Source: Massilia sp. CFBP 13721
GTDB taxonomy: Bacteria; Pseudomonadota; Gammaproteobacteria; Burkholderiales; Burkholderiaceae_D
Assembly (NCBI RefSeq): GCF_014842025.1
Contig: NZ_JACYUY010000002.1
Coordinates: 267,379 to 331,378, forward strand
Direction: 5' to 3'
DNA: 64,000 nt
The notes below the pieces were generated by a model. It made no database searches. It had not been told where the DNA came from and worked only from the letters and a program-made list of their open reading frames with translations. The position numbers and the translations under genes were made by a program. This document shows positions 7,948 through 16,114 of this stretch, in pieces (position 1 is the first letter of the stretch; every line of letters starts with the position of its first letter).

Positions 7948-9827
7948 GTGTTCAGTTGTCACCTCAGATGAATAACGAGCTTACTGATGCCACTAATTTT
8001 GAGAAATTTTTTGGAAATAAAGATGCGAACGACATCCGCAAAAAATTAGAGGTGCGTGAGCAACCGATACTTGGTGTGCCCGGGAAATCGTGTGAAACGA
8101 ACCTATTCTTTGGATTCTTCTTCGACGGCACAACAAATAATTATGTTCAGGCAGAACCTGTAAAAAATCACTCAAACGTCGCCCGCCTTTACGATTGCTA
8201 TCCTGGCTTAAGTGTTCCTGGCGTCCTCCCGGCATCGACGGATTGGCAGCAGAAGCCTGAGCGATACACGCACTTCTTCAAAGTATATGCTCCTGGTGTG
8301 GGCTCGCCATTCGCGCAAGTGGGGGATCCGGGAGATCTTACAGCCGGTGGCGCTTCCGGTGCACTCGGCGAGCGCCGGATTATCTGGGCGTTGATACAAG
8401 CCATTAACAACGTCCATCGGTACTTTTTGAAGAAACCGTTGGTGACACAAGCTGAGGTGGATTTACTGGTACGCCGTATTGTGCTTAACAAGTTTTCCCG
8501 TGCGATGATGACAAATCCCGGCACAGCTTACAGCGCGGCCTTGAATTTTCAGGTCACTATTCGTGCGCGGCAGGAATTCAGAAAGATTTTGCTGAGGCTA
8601 AAAACTGCCATTGCCCAGCATCGGCCAGATCCGAAAACAGGAAAGCCGCAAAAAATTGATCCTGCGATCGTCAAGACAATTTATGTGTCGACATTCGGAT
8701 TTTCACGAGGCGCGACGCAGTCGCGCGCTTTTGTGAATTGGTTGCAGTCGCTGTGCAGGCTGGATGCGCAGATTCATGAAGCAGGTGCCTCGATGTCGCT
8801 GGGCGGATTTAACGTGGTTTTTGATTTTCTGGGCATATTTGATACCGTGGCATCGGTGGGTTTGGGTAATACTTTTGGCAATAACTTCGCGATGCAACTA
8901 CTTGATGGTCACGCGGCATGGGCCGATGCCGAAGACAGCTTGAGAATCCCGCCAGGAGTCAAATGTTTGCATTTGGTCGCTGCACATGACCTGCGACGCA
9001 GCTTTCCTGTCGATTCGATCTCAGTCAGAGGAAATCTTCCCGATGGCTGTGAGGAGGTGGTCGTGCCTGGAGTGCACTCAGATATCGGATGCGGCTACAG
9101 TCCGCGTGAACAGGGAAAAGGGACTGACCCGAACGGCGACGACATGCTTTCCCGAATTCCATTGTTGATGATGTACAAAGCGGCACGTGTGAACGGTGTT
9201 CCTTTAAAGCTTGAGATGGCGAGTGTTACTGCAAAGAGCAGATTTGCAATTAAGCCAGCGACGATCGATGCCTTTAATGCTTACATTGCCACATGCAAGG
9301 AAACGCAAGGACCGATCCATCTGATCATGCGTGAGCAAGCGCGCAAGCAAATGGAATGGCGCTTAATGCGTCGTGTAACGCGTCAGGCACCTCTGCAGAA
9401 AACGGCAAGCTTTTTGCGGGCGACGACTTCTGAGCAAATTGATCTCCGTGGGGCGGCAGAAGAATTTGAGGAGGAAATTGCCGAGTTCACTAAATGGAGA
9501 AAAAAGAAGGGTGCTAATTTTCGCTCGGTGCAGCAAAAGCCTGGATTCAATAATGAGCATTTTCCTGAGTGGGAAGAAATTGCTGGATGGTGGCAGGAAT
9601 TACCTCGGCCACCGGATGCGGTTATAACGCTTTTCGATAATTATGTTCACGATTCGCGAGCGGCATTCAAAATTGCAGGATATCGAGAACCTTTTCTCGG
9701 TGGGAAAGCTGGCTATTTGAGGTTTCGTAAAATTTACGGAGGAGAAGATTCGGTCCTGCTGTCATCTCTTTCCGCGCAAGATCCGACTGCCAATGCCTAC
9801 AACGACAACGATACCGCTATGGGATAA
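7944..9827 (+). CDS. tle1: T6SS phospholipase effector, Tle1-like (DUF2235)
   Basis: A 627-residue alpha/beta hydrolase of the DUF2235 family, the family of Tle1 antibacterial lipases. The N-terminal FDGTTNN motif is at about 60-66. The nucleophile elbow GFSRG is at 252-256 (Ser254), followed by FDFLGIFDTV with Asp300 and PGVHSDIGCGY with His378. Spacing and context match the Ser-Asp-His triad of Tle1 lipases. No signal peptide is present, consistent with delivery by VgrG. The C-terminal ~200 residues (charged, Lys/Glu-rich) are unassigned. Coding DNA is clearly poorer in GC than the neighbouring backbone, suggesting acquisition. The stop lies about 70 bp before tRNA-Lys copy 2, which runs towards it. 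Confidence 0.9.
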   Translation: MSVQLSPQMNNELTDATNFEKFFGNKDANDIRKKLEVREQPILGVPGKSCETNLFFGFFFDGTTNNYVQAEPVKNHSNVARLYDCYPGLSVPGVLPASTDWQQKPERYTHFFKVYAPGVGSPFAQVGDPGDLTAGGASGALGERRIIWALIQAINNVHRYFLKKPLVTQAEVDLLVRRIVLNKFSRAMMTNPGTAYSAALNFQVTIRARQEFRKILLRLKTAIAQHRPDPKTGKPQKIDPAIVKTIYVSTFGFSRGATQSRAFVNWLQSLCRLDAQIHEAGASMSLGGFNVVFDFLGIFDTVASVGLGNTFGNNFAMQLLDGHAAWADAEDSLRIPPGVKCLHLVAAHDLRRSFPVDSISVRGNLPDGCEEVVVPGVHSDIGCGYSPREQGKGTDPNGDDMLSRIPLLMMYKAARVNGVPLKLEMASVTAKSRFAIKPATIDAFNAYIATCKETQGPIHLIMREQARKQMEWRLMRRVTRQAPLQKTASFLRATTSEQIDLRGAAEEFEEEIAEFTKWRKKKGANFRSVQQKPGFNNEHFPEWEEIAGWWQELPRPPDAVITLFDNYVHDSRAAFKIAGYREPFLGGKAGYLRFRKIYGGEDSVLLSSLSAQDPTANAYNDNDTAMG

Positions 9828-9842
9828 ATGTTGAGATTTGAA

Positions 9843-9878
9843 AAACAAAAAAGGCGCCATGATCACTCATGACGCCTT
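9843..9878 (-). terminator. Intrinsic terminator of tRNA-Lys copy 2
   Basis: The stem AAGGCG...CGCCTT is extended inward by CATGA/TCATG across one mismatch. On the minus strand it is followed by TTTTTTG TTTTT. It ends transcription of tRNA-Lys copy 2 and shields the convergent lipase gene. The plus-strand side lacks a T-run. Confidence 0.8.
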
Positions 9879-9897
9879 CATTGCTGCTACAAATTCA

Positions 9898-9973
9898 TGG
9901 TAGGCCGTGCGGGATTCGAACCTGCGACCAACGGATTAAAAGTCCGCTGCTCTACCAGCTGAGCTAACGACCC
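9898..9973 (-). tRNA. tRNA-Lys (anticodon TTT), copy 2
   Basis: Sequence identical to the tRNA-Lys at 2616-2691, including the encoded CCA. The identity is not confined to the gene: about 20 of the 24 bases upstream, including the -10 box, also match, so the duplicated unit is about 100 bp. The T6SS cassette lies between the copies. Confidence 0.97.
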
Positions 9974-9985
9974 GAAAGAGGCAGC

Positions 9986-9991
9986 ATTATA
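9986..9991 (-). promoter_or_regulatory. -10 box of tRNA-Lys copy 2
   Basis: Perfect TATAAT on the minus strand, 12 bp before the tRNA, in the same setting as copy 1. No good -35 is visible at 16-18 bp (TAGCGC at 17 bp), so this copy may be the weaker one. Confidence 0.55.
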
Positions 9992-10030
9992 GCCGGTGAA
10001 TCTCGATTGCGCTAGTGCCGGCGAACGCAA

Positions 10031-11848
10031 TCAGGAAGAAGACAGCACCGCCGTCACTTTCAGCACTTCCTCGGCCGTCGTCGCGCCCTCGATGATCTTC
10101 AGCGCGCCGGCGATGCGTAGCGGCTTCATGCCATCCAATACACTCTGCTGACGCAGGCCGGCCAGGTCGGCGGCATCCCCGATGCGGCGCGTGAATTCTT
10201 CCGACACCGTCAGCAATTCGTACAGGCCCGTGCGGCCGCGGTAGCCGGTCTGGCGGCATTCGGGGCAACCAATTGGACGGTAGACCGTCGCTGGCTTGGA
10301 CAAGTTCCACGATCCGCCCAGGCTTGCCCACACGTCGTCGCTCAGCTCGCCATCCGGCGCCTTGCAGTCCGGGCACAGGGTGCGTACGAGGCGCTGGGCC
10401 ATGACGCCGATCAGGGTCGCCTCTAACAGGTAGTCGGGCACGCCCAGTTCCAGCAGGCGCATCACGGCCGAGGGGGCGTCGTTGGTGTGCAGCGTCGACA
10501 GCACCAGGTGGCCGGTCAGCGCCGCCTGGATCGCCATCTCGGCAGTGGCGAGGTCGCGGATCTCGCCGACCATGATGATGTCCGGATCTTGCCGCATCAG
10601 GGCGCGCACGCCGTCTGCGAATGAGAGGTCGATGCCGGGCTGGACCTGCATCTGGTTGAACGATGCTTCCACCATTTCGATCGGGTCTTCGACCGTGCAC
10701 ACATTCACTTCGTTCGTCGCCAGCGCCTTCAGGGTGGTGTACAGCGTCGTCGTCTTGCCCGAGCCGGTGGGGCCGGTGACAAGGATGATGCCGTGCGGGC
10801 GATTGGTCAGTGCATCCCAGCGCTGGGCATCGTCCGGCGGGAAGCCGAGTTCGGGCAGGGTCTTGACCACGACGTCCGGATCGAAAATCCGCATCACCAG
10901 TTTTTCGCCAAAGGCGGTCGGCATGGTCGACAGGCGCAGTTCGACTTCCTGGCCGCTCGCCATGCGGGTCTTGATGCGGCCATCCTGCGGGCGGCGTTTT
11001 TCGATGACGTCCATACGGCCCAGCAGCTTGATGCGCGCCGTCATTGCCAGCATCACGACGGCCGGCACTTGATACACCTGGTGCAGCACGCCGTCGATGC
11101 GGAAACGGATGACGGCGATGTCGCGCTTCGGTTCCAGGTGGATGTCCGAGGCGCGCTGTTCGAAGGCGTAGCCCCACAGCCAGTCGACGATGTTGACGAT
11201 GTGCTGGTCGTTGGCGTCGAACTGTTTGTTTGACTTGCCGAGTTCGACCAGTTGCTCGAAATTGCTGCGCAGCGCGAGGTCTTGCGCATTCGATTTGTTG
11301 GCGTCGCGGATCGATTTCGCCAAGCTGAAGAACTGGGAAATGTATTGCGAGATATCGAGCGGATTGGCCAGCACCAGTTCGATGCGCCGGCGCGACACTT
11401 TCGCTATCTCGGCTTCCCACTCGGTGGCAAACGGGTCGGCGGTCGCCACCGTCAAGGCCGTTGCGCTGATGTCGACCGGCAGGATATTGAAACGTGCCGC
11501 ATAGCTGGCCGACATCACGTCCGCCACCTTCGTAAAATCGATTTTCAAGGGATCGATGCGGATGAAGGGGATGCCGACCTTGGCAGCGCACCATTCGCTG
11601 AGGATGTCGAGGGTCAGCAGGCGGTGTGGCGGCTGCTGCGAGGCCAGTTTGCACTGCGCCACGGCGCTCAAGGGGTGCATCGAGCCGGCCGCGTTTTTCA
11701 GGATGCCCTGCGCCTGGGTGAACTGGGCCTTGACGCTGTCCTTGTCGACGATACCGTCGGCCAGCAGCCACGAAAAAATGGCTTGCAGGTCGAGTTTGCG
11801 CGGGCGCGTCGGCGTGCGGGGGAGGGGTTGGGATGCGGTGGCGTTCAT
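10031..11848 (-). CDS. GspE/PulE-family secretion or pilus ATPase (orphan)
   Basis: A 605-residue type II secretion/type IV pilus assembly ATPase. It has an N-terminal GspE domain (residues about 20-190) and a core with RASDIHLEPK, Walker A GPTGSGKTTT (about 356-366), the Asp box VEDPIE, Walker B DPDIIMVGEIRD, and the HTNDA motif. A zinc-binding pair CPDC (about 489) and CPEC (about 527) is typical of GspE/PilB. It is complete and should hydrolyse ATP at the inner-membrane platform. No other type II secretion or pilus genes are nearby, so it is an orphan whose partners lie elsewhere. ATG at 11848 follows GGGGA closely. The next gene upstream on the strand, 18 bp away, is the spermidine-synthase-like one, suggesting a two-gene operon. 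Confidence 0.9.
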   Translation of the reverse strand: MNATASQPLPRTPTRPRKLDLQAIFSWLLADGIVDKDSVKAQFTQAQGILKNAAGSMHPLSAVAQCKLASQQPPHRLLTLDILSEWCAAKVGIPFIRIDPLKIDFTKVADVMSASYAARFNILPVDISATALTVATADPFATEWEAEIAKVSRRRIELVLANPLDISQYISQFFSLAKSIRDANKSNAQDLALRSNFEQLVELGKSNKQFDANDQHIVNIVDWLWGYAFEQRASDIHLEPKRDIAVIRFRIDGVLHQVYQVPAVVMLAMTARIKLLGRMDVIEKRRPQDGRIKTRMASGQEVELRLSTMPTAFGEKLVMRIFDPDVVVKTLPELGFPPDDAQRWDALTNRPHGIILVTGPTGSGKTTTLYTTLKALATNEVNVCTVEDPIEMVEASFNQMQVQPGIDLSFADGVRALMRQDPDIIMVGEIRDLATAEMAIQAALTGHLVLSTLHTNDAPSAVMRLLELGVPDYLLEATLIGVMAQRLVRTLCPDCKAPDGELSDDVWASLGGSWNLSKPATVYRPIGCPECRQTGYRGRTGLYELLTVSEEFTRRIGDAADLAGLRQQSVLDGMKPLRIAGALKIIEGATTAEEVLKVTAVLSSS

Positions 11849-11866
11849 GTTCCCCTTTCAACAAGA

Positions 11867-12649
11867 CTAGCGTGCCGCCTCGATACCCTTGACCCAGGAT
11901 TTCGCCGGCAGCTTGGTAGCAGCGACGATCGCAGCCGCGCGTTCAGCCAGCGCCGCACTGTCGAGCGCGGGCCGGGTCTTGAAGCAGAGGGCGACAACGT
12001 TACCGTCGTGCACTTCCGGCAGGCAGATCACATGTTCGAAGGCGAATTTCATGGCCTTGATGTTCTTGTTGTAGCTCGGGTGGTCGCCGAACAGGTTGAC
12101 CGTCATGATGCCGCGTTCGGTCAGGCAATCGTTGCAGGCGGCGTAGAACTCGGGCGTGTCGAGCACGGGGCCGCGCGCGGTGGCGTCGTAGAGATCGCAC
12201 TGCAGCACGTCGAACATGACGTGGTGGGCCGGGTCTTCGACGAAGTCGAGCGCGTCCATTTCGAGGATCTGCAGGCGCTCGTCACGCGGCGGCAGCTTGA
12301 ACATGGTGTCGCAAATCGCAATGACCGACGGGTTCAGCTCGACGGCGGTGACCTGCGCCTCGGGAAACTGGCGGAAGCAGTATTTGGTGAGCGTGGCCGA
12401 ACCGAGGCCGAGCTGGGCGATGTGGCGCGGGGCGTCGATGAACAGCATCCAGGCCATCATCTGCTGCGCGTATTCGAGTTCCGGCCAGTCCGGCTTGCGG
12501 ATGCGCATGGCGCCTTGCACCCATTCGGTGCCGAAGTGGAGATAGCGTACGCCGTCCTGTTCGGACAGCGTGACCGGCGCGAATTTCGGTTTGCGCGCGG
12601 GACGACGCGAGGATTCGGCTTGTTCGATGGATTTGCGTTTGATGAGCAT
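11867..12649 (-). CDS. Spermidine synthase-like (SpeE-type fold) protein
   Basis: A 260-residue protein with the Rossmann nucleotide-binding core of the spermine/spermidine synthase family: QLGLGSATLTKYCFRQFP (glycine loop), VTAVELNPSVIAICD (acidic end of strand 2) and MDALDFVEDP, then FDVLQCDLYDATARGP and YPAAC-like DTPEFYAACNDCL. The N-terminal 40 residues are basic and lack the usual beta-hairpin domain, so polyamine synthase activity is uncertain; many such stand-alone proteins are of unknown activity. The start is ATG at 12649; a longer open frame to 12703 has no supporting site. It precedes the GspE-like gene by 18 bp. Confidence 0.75.
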   Translation of the reverse strand: MLIKRKSIEQAESSRRPARKPKFAPVTLSEQDGVRYLHFGTEWVQGAMRIRKPDWPELEYAQQMMAWMLFIDAPRHIAQLGLGSATLTKYCFRQFPEAQVTAVELNPSVIAICDTMFKLPPRDERLQILEMDALDFVEDPAHHVMFDVLQCDLYDATARGPVLDTPEFYAACNDCLTERGIMTVNLFGDHPSYNKNIKAMKFAFEHVICLPEVHDGNVVALCFKTRPALDSAALAERAAAIVAATKLPAKSWVKGIEAAR

Positions 12650-12758
12650 AGGGCGACCTGATGGAATCGCCCTATTATCGGGGGAGGTGTTCCCGCCGCG
12701 CAAGCGTAACGGAAAGAGGGCGGTGCGGAGGAGGGAATAGTCCTCCGCGCCGAGACAA

Positions 12759-13268
12759 TCAATATTGCTCAGGCTCGACCGACACGCGCAGGCGAATACG
12801 GTTGCCCGGGTCGCGCTGCATGAAGGCGGTGTGGTTCTGGCCGCGGTATTCGTAGGTCACGTCGTAGCCGCTGGTACGCGATTCGACCGCCTCGACGGTG
12901 CGGCACTGGCGCACGGCCTGTTCCTGCACGCCGTACTCCTGGCGGCCATTGTTTTCGACGCGGTCGCCGACCACGGCGCCGGCGATCGCACCGGCGGCGG
13001 TGGCGGCGACCCTGCCGCTGCCACTGCCGACCTGGTTACCGAGCAGGGCGCCGGCGATGCCGCCGACGATCGAGCCACCCGCGCCACGCTGCTGCTGGAC
13101 CGGCACTTGCTGGTAGTCGGTGCGGCATTCCTGGCGCGGGGTGCGGATCTGTTCGACACGCGGCTGCACGCGCACCACGCGTCCGAAGTCTTCGAAATCG
13201 GCAGCCTGGGCGAGCGGCAAGGCGCACAGTCCCAGGGCAGACATCATCAGTTTGGCTTGCATGTTCAT
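12759..13268 (-). CDS. Glycine-zipper 2TM domain envelope protein
   Basis: A 169-residue exported protein. A signal peptide (MNMQAKLMMSALGLCALPLA, cleaved after AQA) is followed by a short polar region and a glycine zipper (GGSIVGGIAGALLGNQVGSG, then GAIAGAVVGDRV), as in SlyB/Rickettsia 17-kDa-like outer membrane proteins. The C-terminal 60 residues (CRTVEAVESRTSGYDVTYEY...) form the beta-rich domain usual in these proteins. No lipobox cysteine is present, so it is probably periplasmic or inserted rather than lipid-anchored. The start is ATG at 13268 (GAGG nearby); the longer frame to 13481 runs through non-coding sequence. It likely has a role in envelope stability, inferred from family. Confidence 0.8.
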   Translation of the reverse strand: MNMQAKLMMSALGLCALPLAQAADFEDFGRVVRVQPRVEQIRTPRQECRTDYQQVPVQQQRGAGGSIVGGIAGALLGNQVGSGSGRVAATAAGAIAGAVVGDRVENNGRQEYGVQEQAVRQCRTVEAVESRTSGYDVTYEYRGQNHTAFMQRDPGNRIRLRVSVEPEQY

Positions 13269-13633
13269 GAGAACCTCGCGGTAGGTGCTACTAGTTAAGT
13301 AAAAAGTAAGTCCACCCATGTATGTTAATCCTGTCGCGCGCATCAGAACGATCTGCGTGGCAACAAAATGTAACAGCGATGCATATGCGTGCCAGTCCCA
13401 CCCAGAATAGCAAAACACGCCAAACAGGCTTGAATATGCACAAAAAACGGCGTTTTTTCCTGATTCAGGCCTGAAAAGCACATTCGGGTTGCTTCGGCTA
13501 CCACAAAACGTTACCCTTATGAGCTAAGGGTTATTGGCGCTTGGAAACGATTTAGGAGAACGACGTTGCCGTCCGGGTACGCATGGTGAGCGGCCCTGGC
13601 GATTCAAATCACACCGGTCGACTTGAGGGAAAA
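13269..13633. other. 365-bp divergent intergenic region
   Basis: No gene is seen. It must hold the divergent promoters for the glycine-zipper gene and the barstar-like gene. Visible structure is a 7-bp inverted repeat ACCCTTA/TAAGGGT at 13513-13531 (loop TGAGC) and an A6CG/CGT6 palindrome near 13442-13458. Neither has an assigned role. Confidence 0.5.
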
Positions 13634-14059
13634 ATGAGTATGTTGATGAGAGTGCCGTCCAATCTTGTGCAGTCCATTCGCGCCTACCGTGTGCCGGAAC
13701 TGCAGGAGGAGGCGGTGCGACTGGGCCACCATTTCCTGTACGCGCATTGCGCGAATACGCTGACCAAGCAACAGGTGTGCGCCCGCATCGGCGAAAACTT
13801 TTATTTCCCTAAACCCTGCAGCAAGAATTTCGACGCCCTGCGCAACTGCCTGACCAATACGGTGGCCGAGGCCGGTCCCCAGCCCGGTTTTCTTGTCGTG
13901 CTCGAGCAATTGCCAAGCGCGCAAAAATTCGATAAGGAAGCGCGCGAAACCCTGCTCGACGTGTTCCGCGACGCGGCCGAATTCTGGGCCGACAAGAAAG
14001 TCCCGTTCCGCGTTTTCTATTCGTTCGAAGTCGACGTTACGGCGCCGCGCCAGGGGTGA
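13634..14059 (+). CDS. Barstar-family (barnase inhibitor-like) protein
   Basis: A 141-residue protein with the barstar fold signature: a helix-rich N-terminus, then CARIGENFYFPKPCSKNFDALRNCLTN (the nuclease-binding helix and loop) and GFLVVLEQL. Barstar inhibits the RNase barnase; bacterial homologues occur both as toxin antidotes and as stand-alone proteins of unknown role. No barnase-like or other ribonuclease gene is adjacent. The start is ATG at 13634 just after GAGGGA; further ATGs at 13640 and 13646 are possible. The gene is followed 53 bp later by purN. Such a barstar gene next to purN is a pattern I have seen in betaproteobacteria, suggesting a house function rather than a toxin-antitoxin pair. 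Confidence 0.8.
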   Translation: MSMLMRVPSNLVQSIRAYRVPELQEEAVRLGHHFLYAHCANTLTKQQVCARIGENFYFPKPCSKNFDALRNCLTNTVAEAGPQPGFLVVLEQLPSAQKFDKEARETLLDVFRDAAEFWADKKVPFRVFYSFEVDVTAPRQG

Positions 14060-14112
14060 TCGCCCCTCCCGGGGCGTTCGTCGCCAACGGGCCTTGCGGT
14101 ACAATGCGCGCC

Positions 14113-14751
14113 ATGAAAAACATCGTCATCCTCATCTCTGGCCGCGGCAGCAACATGGAAGCGATCGTCCGTGCGGCGCGCGCGGAAGGGTGGCCGGCGC
14201 GGATCGCGGCAGTGATCAGCAACCGGCCGGATGCCACCGGTCTCGCTTTCGCGCAGGCGCATGGCATCGCCACCGCCGTGGTGCCGAGCAAGGAATTCAG
14301 CAGCCGCGCCGCCTTCGACGCGGTCCTGCAGCAGGAAATCGACCGGTTCAGCCCCGACCTCGTGGTGCTGGCCGGTTTCATGCGCATTTTGACGGCTCCG
14401 TTCGTGGAACATTACGCGGGGCGCATGCTGAACATCCACCCGTCGCTGCTGCCCGCATTCCCGGGGCTGGCAACGCATCGCCAGGCGCTCGAGGCCGGCG
14501 TGGCGCAACACGGCGCGACCGTGCATTTTGTTACCGCCGAGCTCGACCATGGTCCGGTCGTGGCGGCGGCGAAAGTCGACGTGCTCCCCGGCGACACCGA
14601 AGACACCCTGTCGGCGCGGGTGCTGGTCGAGGAACACAAGCTCTACCCCTATGCCGTGCGCCTGTTCGTCGAGGACAGGCTCAGTATCGAACATGGCCTG
14701 GTGCGCATCGATGACGCGCGCCCGGCCGCCATCACACCTGTTTTACAGTAA
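14113..14751 (+). CDS. purN: Phosphoribosylglycinamide formyltransferase 1
   Basis: A 212-residue enzyme that transfers formyl from 10-formyl-tetrahydrofolate to GAR, the third step of purine synthesis, in the cytoplasm. Family motifs are all present: VILISGRGSNMEAI (phosphate loop), VVLAGFMRIL, the catalytic Asn/His in LNIHPSLLPAFPG, and the catalytic Asp in VTAELDHGPVV. Length equals E. coli PurN (212). The start at 14113 gives MKNIVIL; an ATG 9 bp upstream (14104) is possible. It stands 18 bp before the RsmB-like gene on the same strand. Confidence 0.96.
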   Translation: MKNIVILISGRGSNMEAIVRAARAEGWPARIAAVISNRPDATGLAFAQAHGIATAVVPSKEFSSRAAFDAVLQQEIDRFSPDLVVLAGFMRILTAPFVEHYAGRMLNIHPSLLPAFPGLATHRQALEAGVAQHGATVHFVTAELDHGPVVAAAKVDVLPGDTEDTLSARVLVEEHKLYPYAVRLFVEDRLSIEHGLVRIDDARPAAITPVLQ

Positions 14752-14769
14752 ATAAATTCAAGGATTTTC

Positions 14770-16092
14770 ATGAGATTGCCTCCAGCAATTCTCGGCAGTA
14801 CCGAAGAGGTATTGCGCGAGATTTTGCGCTTTACGGCCCCGGCCGACGTTACCCTGTCGCGTTATTTCAAGGACCACCAGCGTCTCGGTTCGCGCGAGCG
14901 CGGCGTCGTTGCCGAAGCGGTGTATGCCGTCCTGCGCAATAAAACCTTCTTCACCGATTTCGGTGGCAGCGGCGGCACGCCGTCGATGCGCCGCCTGGCC
15001 TTGATGGGCCTGGCGGAAACGGCCGGGATCGAGTCGCTCAGCGGTCTGCATGAGGACGAAACCGAATTCCTGACCCGCATCAAGGAAATCGACCGCAGCC
15101 TGCTGCCGCCGCTGGCGCAGGCGAACATGCCGCAGTGGCTGTTCGACAAGCTGGTCGCCCAGTTCGGCGAAACCGAGGCGAAGGAACTGGCGGCCGTGCT
15201 GAACACGCCGGCGCCGCTCGACCTGCGCGTCAATTCGATCAAGGCCAACCGCGACGAGGTCATCGCCAAGCTGGCCGAGGCGCCGATCGTCGCCGAGCCG
15301 ACCCCGTATTCGCCGCTCGGCCTGCGCGTGAAGAAAAAGCCGACGCTGCAAAACTTGCCGCTGTTCAAGGAAGGCGCGATCGAGGTGCAGGACGAGGGCA
15401 GCCAGGTGCTGGCCCAGATCCTGGCCGCGCGCCGCGGCGAGATGGTGGTCGATTTCTGCGCCGGCGCCGGCGGCAAGACCCTGGCCCTGGGCGCGACGAT
15501 GCGCAATACCGGCCGCCTGTACGCCTTCGACGTCTCGGAAAAGCGCTTGTCGAAGCTGAAGCCGCGCCTGGCGCGCAGCGGCCTGTCGAACGTGCATCCG
15601 GTCCTGATCGCGCACGAGCGCGATGCCAAGATCAAGCGCCTGGCCGGCAAGATCGACCGCGTGCTGGTCGACGCGCCGTGTTCCGGCCTCGGTACCCTGC
15701 GCCGCAACCCGGACGTCAAATGGCGCCAGCCGGAGTCGGCCGTGGCCGAGATGCAGGACAAGCAGGCGTCGATCCTGGACGGCGCCGCGCGCCTGTTGAA
15801 AGGCGGCGGCCGCCTGGTGTACGCCACCTGCTCGCTGCTGAACGAAGAAAACGATTTTATCGTCGAACAATTCCTGGCCTCGCATCCGGATTTCGAGCTG
15901 GTGCCAATGAGCAAGGTATTGGCCGAGCAAAAGATCGATCTGGAGATGGACAAGTACCTGAAGCTGCTGCCGCACAAGCACCAGACCGACGGTTTCTTCG
16001 CCGCCGTGCTGGAACGTAAGCCGATGCCGGCCAAAAAGCCGAAAGCCGAAGCAGCTGAACCTGCCGACGCGGACGACGCCAGCGCAGAGTAA
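14770..16092 (+). CDS. RsmB-like RNA (cytosine-5)-methyltransferase
   Basis: A 440-residue SAM-dependent methyltransferase of the RsmB/NOP2 family. The N-terminal ~150 residues are the helical NusB-like segment; the C-terminal catalytic domain has VVDFCAGAGGKTLALG (motif I), YAFDVSEKRLSKLK, VDAPCSGLGTLRRNPDVKW (motif IV, Cys) and the catalytic Cys in VYATCSLLNEEN (motif VI). A Lys/Ala-rich tail ends the protein. Rather than the classic rsmB next to fmt, this paralogue follows purN, so whether it acts on 16S C967 or another RNA position is uncertain. ATG at 14770 is preceded by AAGGA. Confidence 0.9.
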   Translation: MRLPPAILGSTEEVLREILRFTAPADVTLSRYFKDHQRLGSRERGVVAEAVYAVLRNKTFFTDFGGSGGTPSMRRLALMGLAETAGIESLSGLHEDETEFLTRIKEIDRSLLPPLAQANMPQWLFDKLVAQFGETEAKELAAVLNTPAPLDLRVNSIKANRDEVIAKLAEAPIVAEPTPYSPLGLRVKKKPTLQNLPLFKEGAIEVQDEGSQVLAQILAARRGEMVVDFCAGAGGKTLALGATMRNTGRLYAFDVSEKRLSKLKPRLARSGLSNVHPVLIAHERDAKIKRLAGKIDRVLVDAPCSGLGTLRRNPDVKWRQPESAVAEMQDKQASILDGAARLLKGGGRLVYATCSLLNEENDFIVEQFLASHPDFELVPMSKVLAEQKIDLEMDKYLKLLPHKHQTDGFFAAVLERKPMPAKKPKAEAAEPADADDASAE

Positions 16093-16114
16093 TGAATAGA
16101 GGAGCTGCACCCGG

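Noticed and set aside
9987..11864. Open frame of 625 codons on the minus strand in another phase of the GspE-like gene
   Set aside because: The 10031-11848 frame has all ATPase motifs in order; the other phase has none and is Arg/Pro-rich noise.
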